Origin: Tamarix chinensis
Lineage: Eukaryota; Streptophyta; Magnoliopsida; Caryophyllales; Tamaricaceae
DNA: 64,000 nucleotides
NCBI GenBank assembly: GCA_030549775.1
Contig: CM060180.1
Span: 35,003,090 to 35,067,089, forward strand
Direction of reading: 5' to 3'
Both the position numbers and the translations under genes were made by a program. Below, piece after piece: positions 57,001-64,000 of this stretch. The notes under the pieces are model-generated. The model saw only the letters and a list, made by a program, of their open reading frames with translations, was not told the origin of the DNA and searched no databases. The stretch's first letter is position 1, and each line of letters opens with the position of its first letter.

Positions 57001-60000
57001 CTATTGAAGGATGCCTCAATGCAAAAAATTGACAACTTTACTAAACCTGTCAACTATCACAGACCTCTAACCATTAGAACTAGGCATTGCATTGGTGAAG
57101 TCCATAAAGAAGATAGTCAAAATGCCACTTGAGATGGGTAAAGGTTGCAATAAGCTAGAAGAAACTAGTATCATACTTGCACCATAGACATACTAAGCAT
57201 GGTTGAATTTTGTGCTCCACATCCTTCTTTAATCATTTTCGGTAGATCATTGCTCTAATCCTATTGATGGAAGTCTCGACTCCTAAATGACCACTAGAAG
57301 GGGGTATCATGGGAAGGTTGTATGATATCTTGCCTCACGGTGGAATCATTACCCACCATCAATTGCCCTTTCCCCCTCAGTTGACTATTATCCCTGCTGA
57401 AGTGTTTATATGAGCGACGATGTGTTTGTAGTATCGAGATATGGTACTGGAGGTTCATATTAGTATTCCATGGTTGGCTAACTTGCAATGGTAATCATAC
57501 CCTTACAAGTTTGCCAACCAAGTTTGTTGACTAGGGGTAGATATTAATGATCGGCCTCGATGATGAAGTGCCTCTTTAAGTGTTGCTTCCATTTAGAAAT
57601 TGCATGAAAAATGGCTAGCAGTTCTTTTTCATACACCGATTGCGCTTGGTAGTTGGTTCTTAGGGGACAACTTTTATTGGTGTAAGCAATAGGTTCCCTG
57701 TTGGGTTATGATGACTCGTATGTGGCTATGCCATAACCACTAGCATCGGTCTCTAGGGCGATCTCTTGAGAGTAATCCAGTTAGTGGCGTTACTGGGTAA
57801 TACAAAGTGCTTGTTTTAGGGTATCAAAGGTTGAAGTAGCCTAGGTTGCATGCAAAATTTTTTAGGTTCCCCATTTTGGAAACTTTACAGAACATTTCCA
57901 AAGCAGAAACTTGAGTGAAAACACCCAAGTCGTTTCGAATGTGTTTTAAAGAAACTAAAATGACAACATTTTGTTTAATTTTTCAACCACTCCTACCTCG
58001 CAAAAGCCTTCAACCCTGTCGTTTAGCGCCTTCCACCTCTCCAAATCCCCAAACCTGCACTTGTATACTTTAAATGTCTCTTTGTAACTATTTTATTTAG
58101 CTTCAAAATGACAATTATGAAGGTTTATGCTGTATTGAGTAGATGTCTATTGGTGGTAAAACATTTATGTTAATTATGTGTCAGTACTTATGTTTTGTAA
58201 AACTGAATAAATAATTTTATACTCCCTCTATCCCAAGATAGTAGTCGTGGTTAATTTTTCACTTATTAAGAACTTATAATTAGTGATACATTTTATTCTA
58301 TGGTTTTCAATATTTACCCTTACGTTGGGAACTTACAAAATTAATTTCTATTAGTTTCCACCAATCAACTGCATCAAACATTATAAATACCTCGTAGTTT
58401 GTAGTCAATAAATTAAGGGTATTATAGACAGCTAGCTTACAAATATAGGAATATGTCTACATTGTGGGACAAGGTAAAATAGAACCTAAGCCTATTAATA
58501 TGGGATGGAGAGAGCATATATATATAAATATTCTGTTGTTTCCTAACGTTTTCATTTCCTAGTTTTTTAAGAATAGTGTATCAAATTGTAACACTGGCAC
58601 GGATTGGAGAAGGATGATGAGGCTATACAAGGTGTTCTGTGCAGGAATATGGCTTGATGTATGGCTATGGTGTCTTGAATGACAAGACACATAAGAGAGA
58701 GAGTTACGATGGAGAAAATCTATTTTTTATTCCTCATCAGTGATCCCTTGCAACCTGTTATGTAGCTTCTATGCACGAGTACCGTCTCTCTTCAACACAG
58801 GTCCAATGCAACATATTCTAATTCATACAACAATTCTAACAACCATAAACAAATGCTTTAAAACTCAGCAACAATCCCTTGGTTGTTAGTTGCTGGGAGC
58901 CTTGGAACAGTGTCTTCCAACCTGGCATCTACTATGTAAATCGAACATATATATTGTGTAGGAAGAAATCGCCTAATTGATCATTTTCCATCATTTTAAA
59001 TGCTCTCAGATGTTTGTTGTGCTGATGTTCTTTTTTGGTTAATGCTGTCTTCACTTATGATAAGGGGGTAATTTCGTGAAACGGGCATGATTAGAAGCAT
59101 GGGGATCCCCAAAAAACAAGCTGGAAAACATTAAGTACTTCTAAGATTAACCCTCAAAAGATATTCTCAAAAGACCCAAAGCTGACATCTATAAGCTAGA
59201 GGCCGTTCTCTTAACCAGAGGAAAGCAGGTATAATAGATCACTATGGGAAAATATAATCATCGCCTGCAGAATGGCATGTACCTTCAGAATTTGTTCTCC
59301 TGCTGATCCCTGCCAAAACCTCAGAACCTTTGCCAATGAAAACTGCAGAACAAAGGAGCAAACCCCATGTCTCGTGTGCTGTGAAATTAGATTACTCTAT
59401 AATCACCAGGCAAGCTTCTATCTGAATATAAATGGTCATTTGTCTCCCTTTCATGAAAACAATGCACTTCGGACATCACCTTATGTCAGCTTTCTATTCA
59501 GCTGTTTGTTACTTACAATTCTGTTATCAGCTGTGGACTGTGTAGAAGCTTATTATTTGTAGTTATGGCTATAAAGATTAAGTGACAGCTCTTTGTCTTA
59601 GTTCTTTTCATATGATCTATGTTTTATTTGATACTTGAATTCACTCTGAGCCAGAATTTCTCTTTCAAAGAAAAAGGGAAAACTTCTCTCTGATTTTTTT
59701 ATAGCATTTCTTTTGCCTAGTATGTTACTAACAATAATTACTATTAGTATTGTTGTTGTTTTGCAAACACCATCAGCAGAATCTTGTGCTTTCAATTTGA
59801 ACATTGTGTAAATCCATTGCTACCACAGAGGCCTAAACTAACTTTGCTTCTTTGCTTTTGTAGCTTAGGTCATTAGCGCTTCCATTCACAGTATTGGAAT
59901 GGACTCTACCAACTGTTCCTCGACCTACTGTGCCGACTAGGCAGCCATCAATGTCATTGAAAGATCGAATAATTGGCTCACCAGCTGAAACAGAATCATC

Positions 60001-62837
60001 GAAAAATGCACCGCAACAGGATTTTAGTGAGCAATGATTGCCTTTTGTGAATTAGTCATCTTACTATATGTATACTAATAGACACCTTTGTGGGAAAGCT
60101 TTCAACATGACTTTATGATGCAGAAACAGCAAATTCTGAGGGTTCTCAAGATGACACTTCTGAGAGTTTTGCATTTGCACTAGTTAATGGTGCACTAGGA
60201 GTTTTTGAGGTTCAAGGAAGAAGAATCAGAGATTTTAGGTGCTTTTCTTTTCCCTTTACAATGGCATGAGGAAGTTCCAATATGTTGCACAAGTATATTC
60301 GTGAGTATAATGTATAATATCTCATGATACAGTTTTTAACGGAACATGGTAGCTGCTGCTGTTGAATTCATTTATGGTATTTCGATCACCAGTCATGAAT
60401 TCTATCAATTTATGCTTGCTTGCATCTAACTGTAACTTGGAGATAATGTCCTTAGGAATGAACTGTGGTGATCTAAGCCTTGACGTATTGGATTCTCAAT
60501 TTAAGATAGGCAGGCATGGCCATGATGGGAATATTTTTATCTTAGAGGATCATATGTTTGTAGGAACACCCTTCCACACCTCTTTTTTTTTAATCCTAGG
60601 CAAGGTGACATTAATGAGGCGCTGCCGAGGCACACAAGGCTCTTAGGCTCGTGCATTATTAAAATTAAATAGTTTTAGGTTTTAATTTCATTAGTAAAAA
60701 TTCTGCTGTCAATATGGTAATTAAATCTCATGTTGGGTTGGAAAGTGAGAAAAAAGTTTGTAGGAAGACACCATTAGACATCATTATGAACAGAAAAGGT
60801 TAGATATTTACTATAGAGAAGGAAACTTTGATTATAGGTTTTATTATCTTAAATTAGGTAACTAAATCTCACGTTGGTAAGGAGAGGAGAGGAGAAAAAA
60901 TGGGGAAGATCAATACATATAATTTTGAGGAGAAAAGGAAAGGAAAATATTTGCTGCAGTGAAGGAAAGAAAAGATCATATATTTTTAGGAAGATCAAAA
61001 GTAGTATTACTAGGTAATTTTTGTGCGTCACTTTGCCTCGGAGTGCGCCGAGTGCCTATGCGGTAGGACCCTTATTGCCTAAGCGCGCCTTACTAATTTT
61101 TAAACACTGTTTCATGGTAAGGTTTTGTAGATTTACATGTAAAGACTTGTCATTAGGTCATCTTAATATTGTATCATGCTTCAGTGATGTGTATCTCTCA
61201 CCTTTCAAAGTTCGATTTTTGCACCTTTTCCTTGTACAAGTCCTTTGAGCAAAAAAAGATTTTCTCGTGTGATTGATATTCTGGTATCCCTTTGTTTGTG
61301 TAGTGGGAGGAGGCTTGAAACTTAAATAATTACATAGAATATTAGGGACAACCCTGGGATAGAGGGAGTGTGATTATGTCCCAAAAGGCTAGCCAAATTG
61401 AGCATCAGAGTTTATATTCAAATACAAATGGTATGCCTATTAATATAAATTGTCATAACAACAATTGCATGATATTGTTGCATAAAACCGTGGGTTGTCT
61501 TACAATTGTAATATAGGCAGTGTGATTATGTCCAGAAAAGCTAGCCAATTTGAGCATCAGAGGTTATATTCAAATACAAATGGTATGCCTATTAATGTAA
61601 ATGGTCATAACTAGAATTGCACGATATTGTTGCATAAAACCCTGGGTTGTCTTACAATTGTAATATAGGCAGAGGCAGACTTATTGGAGATAAATATTAT
61701 TTTATTCATCCATGATTCAATTTTGGTTTCGGGTTCCATTCCCTTTCTTCCTTTCGGATGGATTGGAGAAAGTGAGGGCATTACCTGAACTTTGAGTATA
61801 AAATGCAGACCATTCTTTCCTTTCATATCTGCCTTGATTGTTTGATGATCTTTTTCTTTGGGGTAGAGGAAAGTGAACTGAATTTCCGTTAATTTGCTTT
61901 TCTACAGACCAAAGTGGCCTTCGTCATCTTTTGTTTCATCAGATGGCTTGATCACAGCCATGGCCTATCGTCTCCCTCATGTGGTATGTCTGACATTACC
62001 AGTGGTTTTCAAAATGTTGTATTACATGCTAACTCTGTTTGTTCTTAGGTTATGGGGGACAGATCAGGGAACGTACGATGGTGGGATGTAACTTCTGGGC
62101 ACTCATCCTCATTCAATACTCACAGGGAAGGAATACGAAGAATCAAGTTCTCACCATTTGTTATGGGAGACCGCAGCAGAGGTCGAGTTGCTGTGTTATT
62201 TTATGATAATACATTTGCCGTATATGACCTTGTAAGCACAAACAACCTTGGCAGAATCTTTATCAGTTTTTAACATAATCTTTGTGAGCATATTGTTTTG
62301 TCATCCTAAAACTGTTTCTGCTATTCCTCCTATTTTTGCAATTGGTTATTTATCTCTGAACTGGCATTGTGCTGGTGTTGGTGCTCATGGAAATGAGTAT
62401 ATTTAATTTACTATTTTGGCACTTCCCTTGGATCCAGCACTTGGGGGGGTGGTTAAGAGATTAACATCATTTGCATATTGCTCCATGTGCTACTTTGCAT
62501 GCCTTGTTGGAAAAGAAAATAGGAATGAAGAATGTGAATTACAGAACAAATGTTGCAGTCTTTATTTTTACGTGAGAACTTGAATTTATGGTCTATGAAT
62601 TTTTTGCTTGGGCTTGCATGGCATTGCAAATGTTGTTTCTGATGACTTGATTTTTGATTAAAATTTCTGAGTGCAGGATTCACCAGACCCATTAGCAAAT
62701 TCCCTGTTACAGCCTAAATTTCCTGGAACCCTCGTGTTGGAACTTGACTGGTTACCTTTGCGAACGGATAAAGATGATCCACTAGTTCTCTGCATTGCCG
62801 GTGCTGATAGCAGTTTCCGCCTTGTTGAGGTCAACAT
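34967..62837 (+). CDS. WDR11: WDR11 homologue, WD40-repeat protein (exons 1-11, 3' end outside the window)
   Basis: Spliced from 34967-36015, 37592-38060, 38917-39004, 39127-39308, 39546-39682, 42093-42159, 59864-60026, 60124-60238, 61908-61983, 62049-62231 and 62677-62837. All introns are GT-AG, and all ten completed joins keep one frame, giving about 896 codons. After a low-complexity N-terminus comes WDCMLPGPPSRNNGG, typical of plant WDR11-like proteins, then WD-type blades (LILAAGDRQGRVVLLDLR, LISVSDDGKVWNWLL, ALGTQSGTIEIVDVSA, GDRSGNVRWWDVTSGH, GRVAVLFYDNTFAVYDL). Family members are about 1,200-1,350 residues with two beta-propellers, so the 3' third is missing here. Animal WDR11 acts with FAM91A1 in tethering endosome-derived vesicles at the trans-Golgi. 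A similar plant role is inferred. Intron 6 is 17.7 kb. Confidence 0.95.
36016..37591 (+). other. WDR11 intron 1
   Basis: 1576 bp. I see no mobile element or RNA gene. An AT-rich stretch at 36950-37100 with AATAATAAT-like runs stands out. Confidence 0.8.
37592..38060 (+). CDS. WDR11: WDR11 exon 2
   Basis: 469 bp. Acceptor CTACAG at 37586-37591, donor GTGAAAG at 38061. It encodes EGEQAYTMCAMQELMPS to DDNLFK. It contains a Ser/Asp-rich linker and the blade LISVSDDGKVWNWLL. Confidence 0.95.
38917..39004 (+). CDS. WDR11: WDR11 exon 3
   Basis: 88 bp. Acceptor TTGCAG, donor GTTAGT. It encodes MNLTGQLHLLSSTVTMLAVP and SPSLTATLA. The longer open frame over this exon is in the wrong phase. Confidence 0.9.
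39127..39308 (+). CDS. WDR11: WDR11 exon 4
   Basis: 182 bp. Acceptor TGTGTAG, donor GTAAAAG. It encodes GGNRPAVAVPLVALGTQSG, then the blade TIEIVDVSANAIAACFSVHN and RGLRWLGNSRLVSFSYNQ. Confidence 0.95.
39546..39682 (+). CDS. WDR11: WDR11 exon 5
   Basis: 137 bp. Acceptor TGAAG, donor GTTAGT. It encodes VNEKAGRYINRLVVTCVRSG then FRVLQKPERAPIRALRAS. Confidence 0.95.
39683..42092 (+). other. WDR11 intron 5
   Basis: 2410 bp of T-rich intron sequence. No coding relic, repeat pair or RNA gene recognised. Confidence 0.8.
42093..42159 (+). CDS. WDR11: WDR11 exon 6 (67 bp, before the 17.7-kb intron)
   Basis: Acceptor TTTGCAG, donor GTCAGT. It encodes YLLILFRDAPVEVWAMTKNP and IM, a WD blade edge. It is in phase with exons 5 and 7. 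Confidence 0.9.
43576..43952 (+). repeat. Dispersed repeat C, copy 1
   Basis: Matches 58588-58938 by eye: TGTAACACT start, then TTTGGCTATGGTGTCTTGAA, CAAGAC, TTATTC.TATCA, and TGGCATCTACT at the end. LTR-like start, with the shared end possibly being a decayed primer site. Confidence 0.5.
44011..44595 (-). repeat. Left LTR of element B
   Basis: Pairs with 46678-47250. Shared landmarks: TGTTARGATCTTTAGCTA, ATTCCTTCTAGAT, TTACACCCTAC.GGC, AATATTAACTAGATATTATT and GCTGGAAAAA. The left copy ends decayed. Confidence 0.75.
46045..46341. mobile_element. hAT-like MITE inside element B
   Basis: About 297 bp flanked by the perfect 8-bp direct repeat GGAGCCTA (46037-46044 and 46342-46349). Near-terminal inverted repeats AGGCTATAAATGAG and, on the minus strand, AAGGCTATAAACGAACCGAG. 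The interior repeats AGCCGAGC/GCTCGGCT phrases that can fold. The 8-bp duplication suggests hAT. The right end has three or four extra bases before the duplication, so the exact edge is uncertain. Confidence 0.7.
46678..47250 (-). repeat. Right LTR of element B
   Basis: 573 bp, TGTTAAGATC...GGCAACTAACA. See the left LTR for shared landmarks. Confidence 0.75.
47500..48460 (-). pseudogene. Harbinger-type DDE transposase pseudogene
   Basis: Minus-strand pieces: CIGAIDGTHVPPNKY near 48205-48160, which is the signature around the first catalytic Asp; then YPNIPGFLLHM near 47905-47865; and, after a frameshift, FNYRHSSICNVMER and WKARFKILK near 47790-47700, the conserved C-terminal block. The intervening third of the enzyme is eroded. 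The family transposase works with a Myb-like partner. This copy has stops and cannot act. Confidence 0.75.
48965..49160 (-). repeat. Short repeat related to the insertion at 52117-52375, inverted copy
   Basis: Read on the minus strand it shares CCAATATTT.TTAG.AAAA and AATTAAAAAATCA, then GTGACAT/GCGACAT and CAACACC/GACACC with the insertion in the LINE. It is more decayed. Confidence 0.4.
49680..50000 (-). pseudogene. Myb/SANT-like accessory gene relic of the Harbinger element
   Basis: The minus strand reads EYNRLHNKHRKFFELQGHTG and VTWLKQ in pieces separated by stops, resembling the plant Myb/SANT-like domain (..RY..L......LL...TGVTWD...) that partners Harbinger transposases. Further downstream frames near 49570-49320 (EEREI, KGTQKLQEQF) may be the rest. 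Confidence 0.5.
51303..52080 (+). pseudogene. LINE ORF2 relic: RT C-terminus and zf-RVT
   Basis: Frames 51303-51593 and 51624-51848 continue each other across one stop near 51591. The zf-RVT segment continues to about 52080 with further stops. The catalytic FADD box is upstream of the preserved part and absent. The product copied LINE RNA at nicked DNA in live elements. Confidence 0.8.
52117..52375. mobile_element. SINE-like or MITE-like insertion within the LINE
   Basis: A 259-bp block interrupts the LINE coding homology. It is flanked by TATTGCTACTGCA (52104-52116) and TATTGCTTACTGCA (52376-52389), a 13-14-bp near-perfect duplication. The interior is rich in GATATCGGCTGATAT-type phrases. 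A variable-length long duplication suggests LINE-mediated insertion, but no pol III A/B box or poly(A) tail was identified. Confidence 0.55.
53254..54940 (-). mobile_element. Ty1/copia fragment, copy 1
   Basis: On the minus strand it holds a gag-pre-integrase domain (54600-54260), the start of integrase (GGKRYYVTFIDELS, about 54122-54081) and then LTR-like sequence ending at TGTGAGAA (53254). Most of integrase, RT and RNase H are missing. The 53254-54120 part matches copy 2. Confidence 0.75.
54260..54640 (-). pseudogene. Copia gag-pre-integrase domain relic
   Basis: The minus-strand frame 54565-54260 reads MLYVPSLRRNLVSSGLL, then the IESHKLVIGRNKVFVRKGY region and ESIDLWRSKRQGHVN, the conserved order of the copia pre-integrase zinc region (LYVP.LR.NL.S, ..LWH.RLGH.N). 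The His of LWH is lost (LWRSK). The protease region upstream is only faintly visible to about 54900. Confidence 0.85.
54941..55730 (-). mobile_element. Ty1/copia fragment, copy 2
   Basis: Direct repeat of 53254-54120: shared GTGAGAA.A.TAAAGAACGAAA, GTCCAAGATA, GTGGGAAGGT.GAGAA, TAGTTTGAGTAGTGAATTTC and ATCAATGAAAGTCACATAAT. It ends in the same integrase start codons (about 55725-55695). It lies head-to-tail with copy 1. Confidence 0.7.
56215..57850 (-). mobile_element. Ty3/gypsy pol relic in intron 6
   Basis: Minus strand, in order: RNase H (YEKELLAIFHAISKWKQHLK-like near 57640-57560), integrase zinc finger (HLGVETSINRIRAM, CLVC near 57290-57170), integrase core end (WELFNLSQVGHHPS, VNKRLE near 56890-56830), then tail IIRKHATVDYQLQLPAKSKI and QVSQIKKHVGS near 56470-56350. 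These are the gypsy order and motifs. Stops and frameshifts are numerous, and no LTRs were found. It is unrelated in sequence to element A. Confidence 0.75.
58222..58515. mobile_element. Stowaway-like (Tc1/mariner) MITE
   Basis: Left end TA-CTCCCTCTATCCCA. Right end TGGGATGGAGAGAG. The CTCCCTCyrTCCCA inverted repeat and flanking TA dinucleotide (58220-58221 and about 58516-58519) fit Stowaway elements. About 294 bp, no coding content. The right terminus is two bases imperfect. Confidence 0.7.
58588..58938 (+). repeat. Dispersed repeat C, copy 2
   Basis: Pairs with 43576-43952 in the same orientation, 15 kb apart in the same intron. Both end in TGGCATCTACT. Confidence 0.5.
58939..59863 (+). 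other. Intron 6 tail without recognised elements
   Basis: Ordinary T-rich intron sequence leading to the exon 7 acceptor. An open frame at 59272-59562 is not supported as a gene. Confidence 0.6.
59864..60026 (+). CDS. WDR11: WDR11 exon 7
   Basis: 163 bp. Acceptor TTTTGTAG, donor GTGAGC. It encodes LRSLALPFTVLEWTLPTVPR, then a polar stretch with LKDRIIGSPAETESS. Confidence 0.95.
60124..60238 (+). CDS. WDR11: WDR11 exon 8
   Basis: 115 bp. Acceptor GATGCAG, donor GTGCTT. It encodes TANSEGSQDDTSESFAFALV and NGALGVFEVQGRRIRDF. Confidence 0.95.
60580..61115. repeat. Possible MITE in WDR11 intron 8
   Basis: GC-rich phrases at both ends, GAGGCGCTGCCGAGGCACAC and GGCTCTTAGGC near 60617-60648, and GCCTCGGAGTGCGCC, GCCTAAGCGCGCCTTA near 61033-61091, are partly inverse-complementary around AT-rich DNA. 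It resembles a common plant family with AGGCGCGCTTAGGC ends. Boundaries are not defined. Confidence 0.3.
61368..61671 (+). repeat. Tandem duplication, 2 x 152 bp, in WDR11 intron 8
   Basis: 61368-61519 and 61520-61671 are the same 152-bp unit with about ten differences, starting GTGTGATTATGTCC and ending TGTAATATAGGCA. Confidence 0.9.
61908..61983 (+). CDS. WDR11: WDR11 exon 9
   Basis: 76 bp. Acceptor TCTACAG, donor GTATGT. It encodes PKWPSSSFVSSDGLITAMAY and RLPHV. Confidence 0.95.
62049..62231 (+). CDS. WDR11: WDR11 exon 10
   Basis: 183 bp. Acceptor TTCTTAG, donor GTAAGC. It encodes a complete blade, VMGDRSGNVRWWDVTSG, and a second one ending FYDNTFAVYDL. Confidence 0.95.
62677..62837 (+). 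CDS. WDR11: WDR11 exon 11 (last in the window)
   Basis: 161 bp. Acceptor GAGTGCAG. It encodes DSPDPLANSLLQPKFPGTLV, LELDWLPLRTD and IAGADSSFRLVEVN. The donor is taken as GTATGG at 62838 because the family continues after VEVN with one further residue spanning the junction. GTCAAC at 62830 is a weaker alternative. Confidence 0.85.
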
Positions 62838-64000
62838 GTATGGCCATCATTCATTTTATTGATTAGTTGTGATTTATTGTTTGTTATGGAAAAAATAAGA
62901 CACGCATGTCTCCAGTTGTAGATCACCTGCATCGTTTAGATAGTTTTTTTCTTGATAGGTAGAGGCTATGAATGATATCCCTCAACAATATATAGTGATG
63001 GCATTGCATGAACAAATAGATAAAGAAAAAGTGATTTAACAATCCTCATCGACATGGTCTACTATAGAAAGTATAAGAAACTGTATTTGGCTATATTCTA
63101 TGTAGCAATTAACTCTGTTAAATATACACACTGATTACAACTCTTTTTGTATAAAAAAGGAAGTCTTTCTAGGAGTAATTCTTGTATCAAATAGAAATTT
63201 GTTTTGATAAAAGACAAAACTGATTTCGAATCCGATGTTTTCCGATGAAGGTGTAATTAGAATATTAAGATTTGTTTTATTTTTATTATCTCCTAAATAT
63301 GTTCAAATTGTTTTAAAAAAAGTTCTTTTTGATAGGGAGAAAATAGATAGCAATAACTCTATTAATTGCACACTAATAACCAAATAGCAATTAATTCTAA
63401 TCAATACAAAGTCTGACCAAAGCAATTTATTTTGGCCACATGTTCGTGAGCCTCAAAAAATTCGTGAAGTTGTCAACATCCATGAACCTTTCAACACTCC
63501 TCTTAAGTTGGTCTGAATATATCTTTCATGGCTAGCTTGCAAATCAATTTCTTGCACCGTTTCTTAGGCAGTCTCTAGGTGAGTGAAATGGCTAGAGATG
63601 ATCGTCATATCATCAGAGGCGCCTGAATCACTGCCTGTTTGGGTAGTGAACTGCTTTGAAACCAGGTGGAGGATTAGAAATTATTAGCTTCATAGGGTGA
63701 TTAAGTTGCTCCTTGCCAAGTCTTCTCTTTGTATTCACATCTTCACTGGCAGATGCATGACTTTCCATGGCGTTTCCAAAAAGTCTCCTGGGTGTGGAGT
63801 GGTTTATTGCAATAATGACACCATCCTAGAGGCTTTTGTTGGTGTTGATTAAAAGTATGGGCTCTTTTAAAGTTTGCTATATGGGCAACATTACAATAGC
63901 ATCAGATGTAACAAAAGTAGATTTTTTCTGCAGTGATAATGATTTCTTTTTCCCTAGCATAACTCCCCAATGGCTTTCTTCTCTCCTCACTTCAAGGAAA
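62838..64000 (+). other. WDR11 intron 11 (open at the window end)
   Basis: No further exon of the gene is recognised. 63340-63560 contains CCTCTTAAGTTGGTCTGAAT and ATGGCTAGCTTGCAAAT, phrases resembling the antisense of a copia LTR-flanking region. This is a weak hint of another insertion. Confidence 0.5.

Larger units (their letters stand above)
42160..59863 (+). other. WDR11 intron 6, 17.7 kb, transposon-filled
   Basis: Bounded by a GTCAGT donor and TTTTGTAG acceptor, and joins two phase-0 exons. At least eight identifiable insertions lie within it (separate entries). About 42160-43575, 50150-51300, 55731-56210 and 57851-58221 contain nothing I can assign. 42550-43085 may be an old retroelement fragment. 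Confidence 0.9.

Noticed and set aside
43576..58938. A single 15-kb retrotransposon bounded by repeat C copies
   Set aside because: Both copies are followed by the same primer-like sequence, and the interior is a patchwork of unrelated elements without a matching target duplication.
1..64000. tRNA genes, microRNA precursors or bacterial-type systems
   Set aside because: No cloverleaf with conserved A/B boxes and no operon-like gene arrangement was recognised by eye. A tRNA scan would settle the first point.

Overview
This is nuclear DNA from a flowering plant, probably a woody or large-genome eudicot. The evidence is an intron-rich WD40 gene of the plant WDR11 type, AT-rich intergenic DNA packed with plant transposon classes (CACTA, Ty3/gypsy, Ty1/copia, plant LINE, PIF/Harbinger, hAT and Stowaway MITEs), and a decayed insertion of plant mitochondrial DNA. 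I cannot name the species.

Layout. 1-4.8 kb: a degraded CACTA-like element coded on the minus strand, with subterminal repeats at both visible ends and remnants of a C48 (Ulp1-type) peptidase. 4.82-5.4 kb, possibly to 6.5 kb: a mitochondrial insertion with an rps13 pseudogene and a scrap of the 5' end of mitochondrial 18S rRNA. 6.5-10.56 kb: AT-rich sequence that I cannot assign. 10.566-29.848 kb: one minus-strand Ty3/gypsy element (element A) with a perfect 5-bp target duplication. Element A is interrupted by three copies (X1, X2, X3) of a non-coding, long solo-LTR-like family with TGTAAC...TTACA-type ends. X1 sits in the polyprotein gene, X2 sits in X1 (perfect CCGAC duplication), and X3 sits in the right LTR. 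A hAT-type MITE with a perfect 8-bp duplication lies in X1. 29.85-34.9 kb: AT-rich intergenic DNA with LTR-like scraps.

34.967 kb to beyond the window end: the only host gene I can support, a WDR11 homologue on the plus strand. Eleven exons are visible, about 896 codons. Every join except the last open one keeps the reading frame. Its 3' third lies outside the window. Intron 6 is 17.7 kb long and is a transposon sink. It contains a non-autonomous LTR element with a hAT-like MITE inside it, a PIF/Harbinger relic, a LINE 3' half carrying a SINE-like insertion, two copia fragments, a gypsy pol relic, a Stowaway-like MITE and a pair of dispersed repeats.

The most unusual signal is the X family. 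Its units are 2.7-5.5 kb long, have no protein-coding content, and share a fixed architecture: LTR-like ends, a block of three or six copies of a CCACTATTAT..CCGGTGGATCGGTC motif, a pyrimidine-rich tandem array in the two long copies, a purine-rich GC module of about 1 kb, and an AT-rich 3' end. Everything was read by eye. No alignments or database searches were run.
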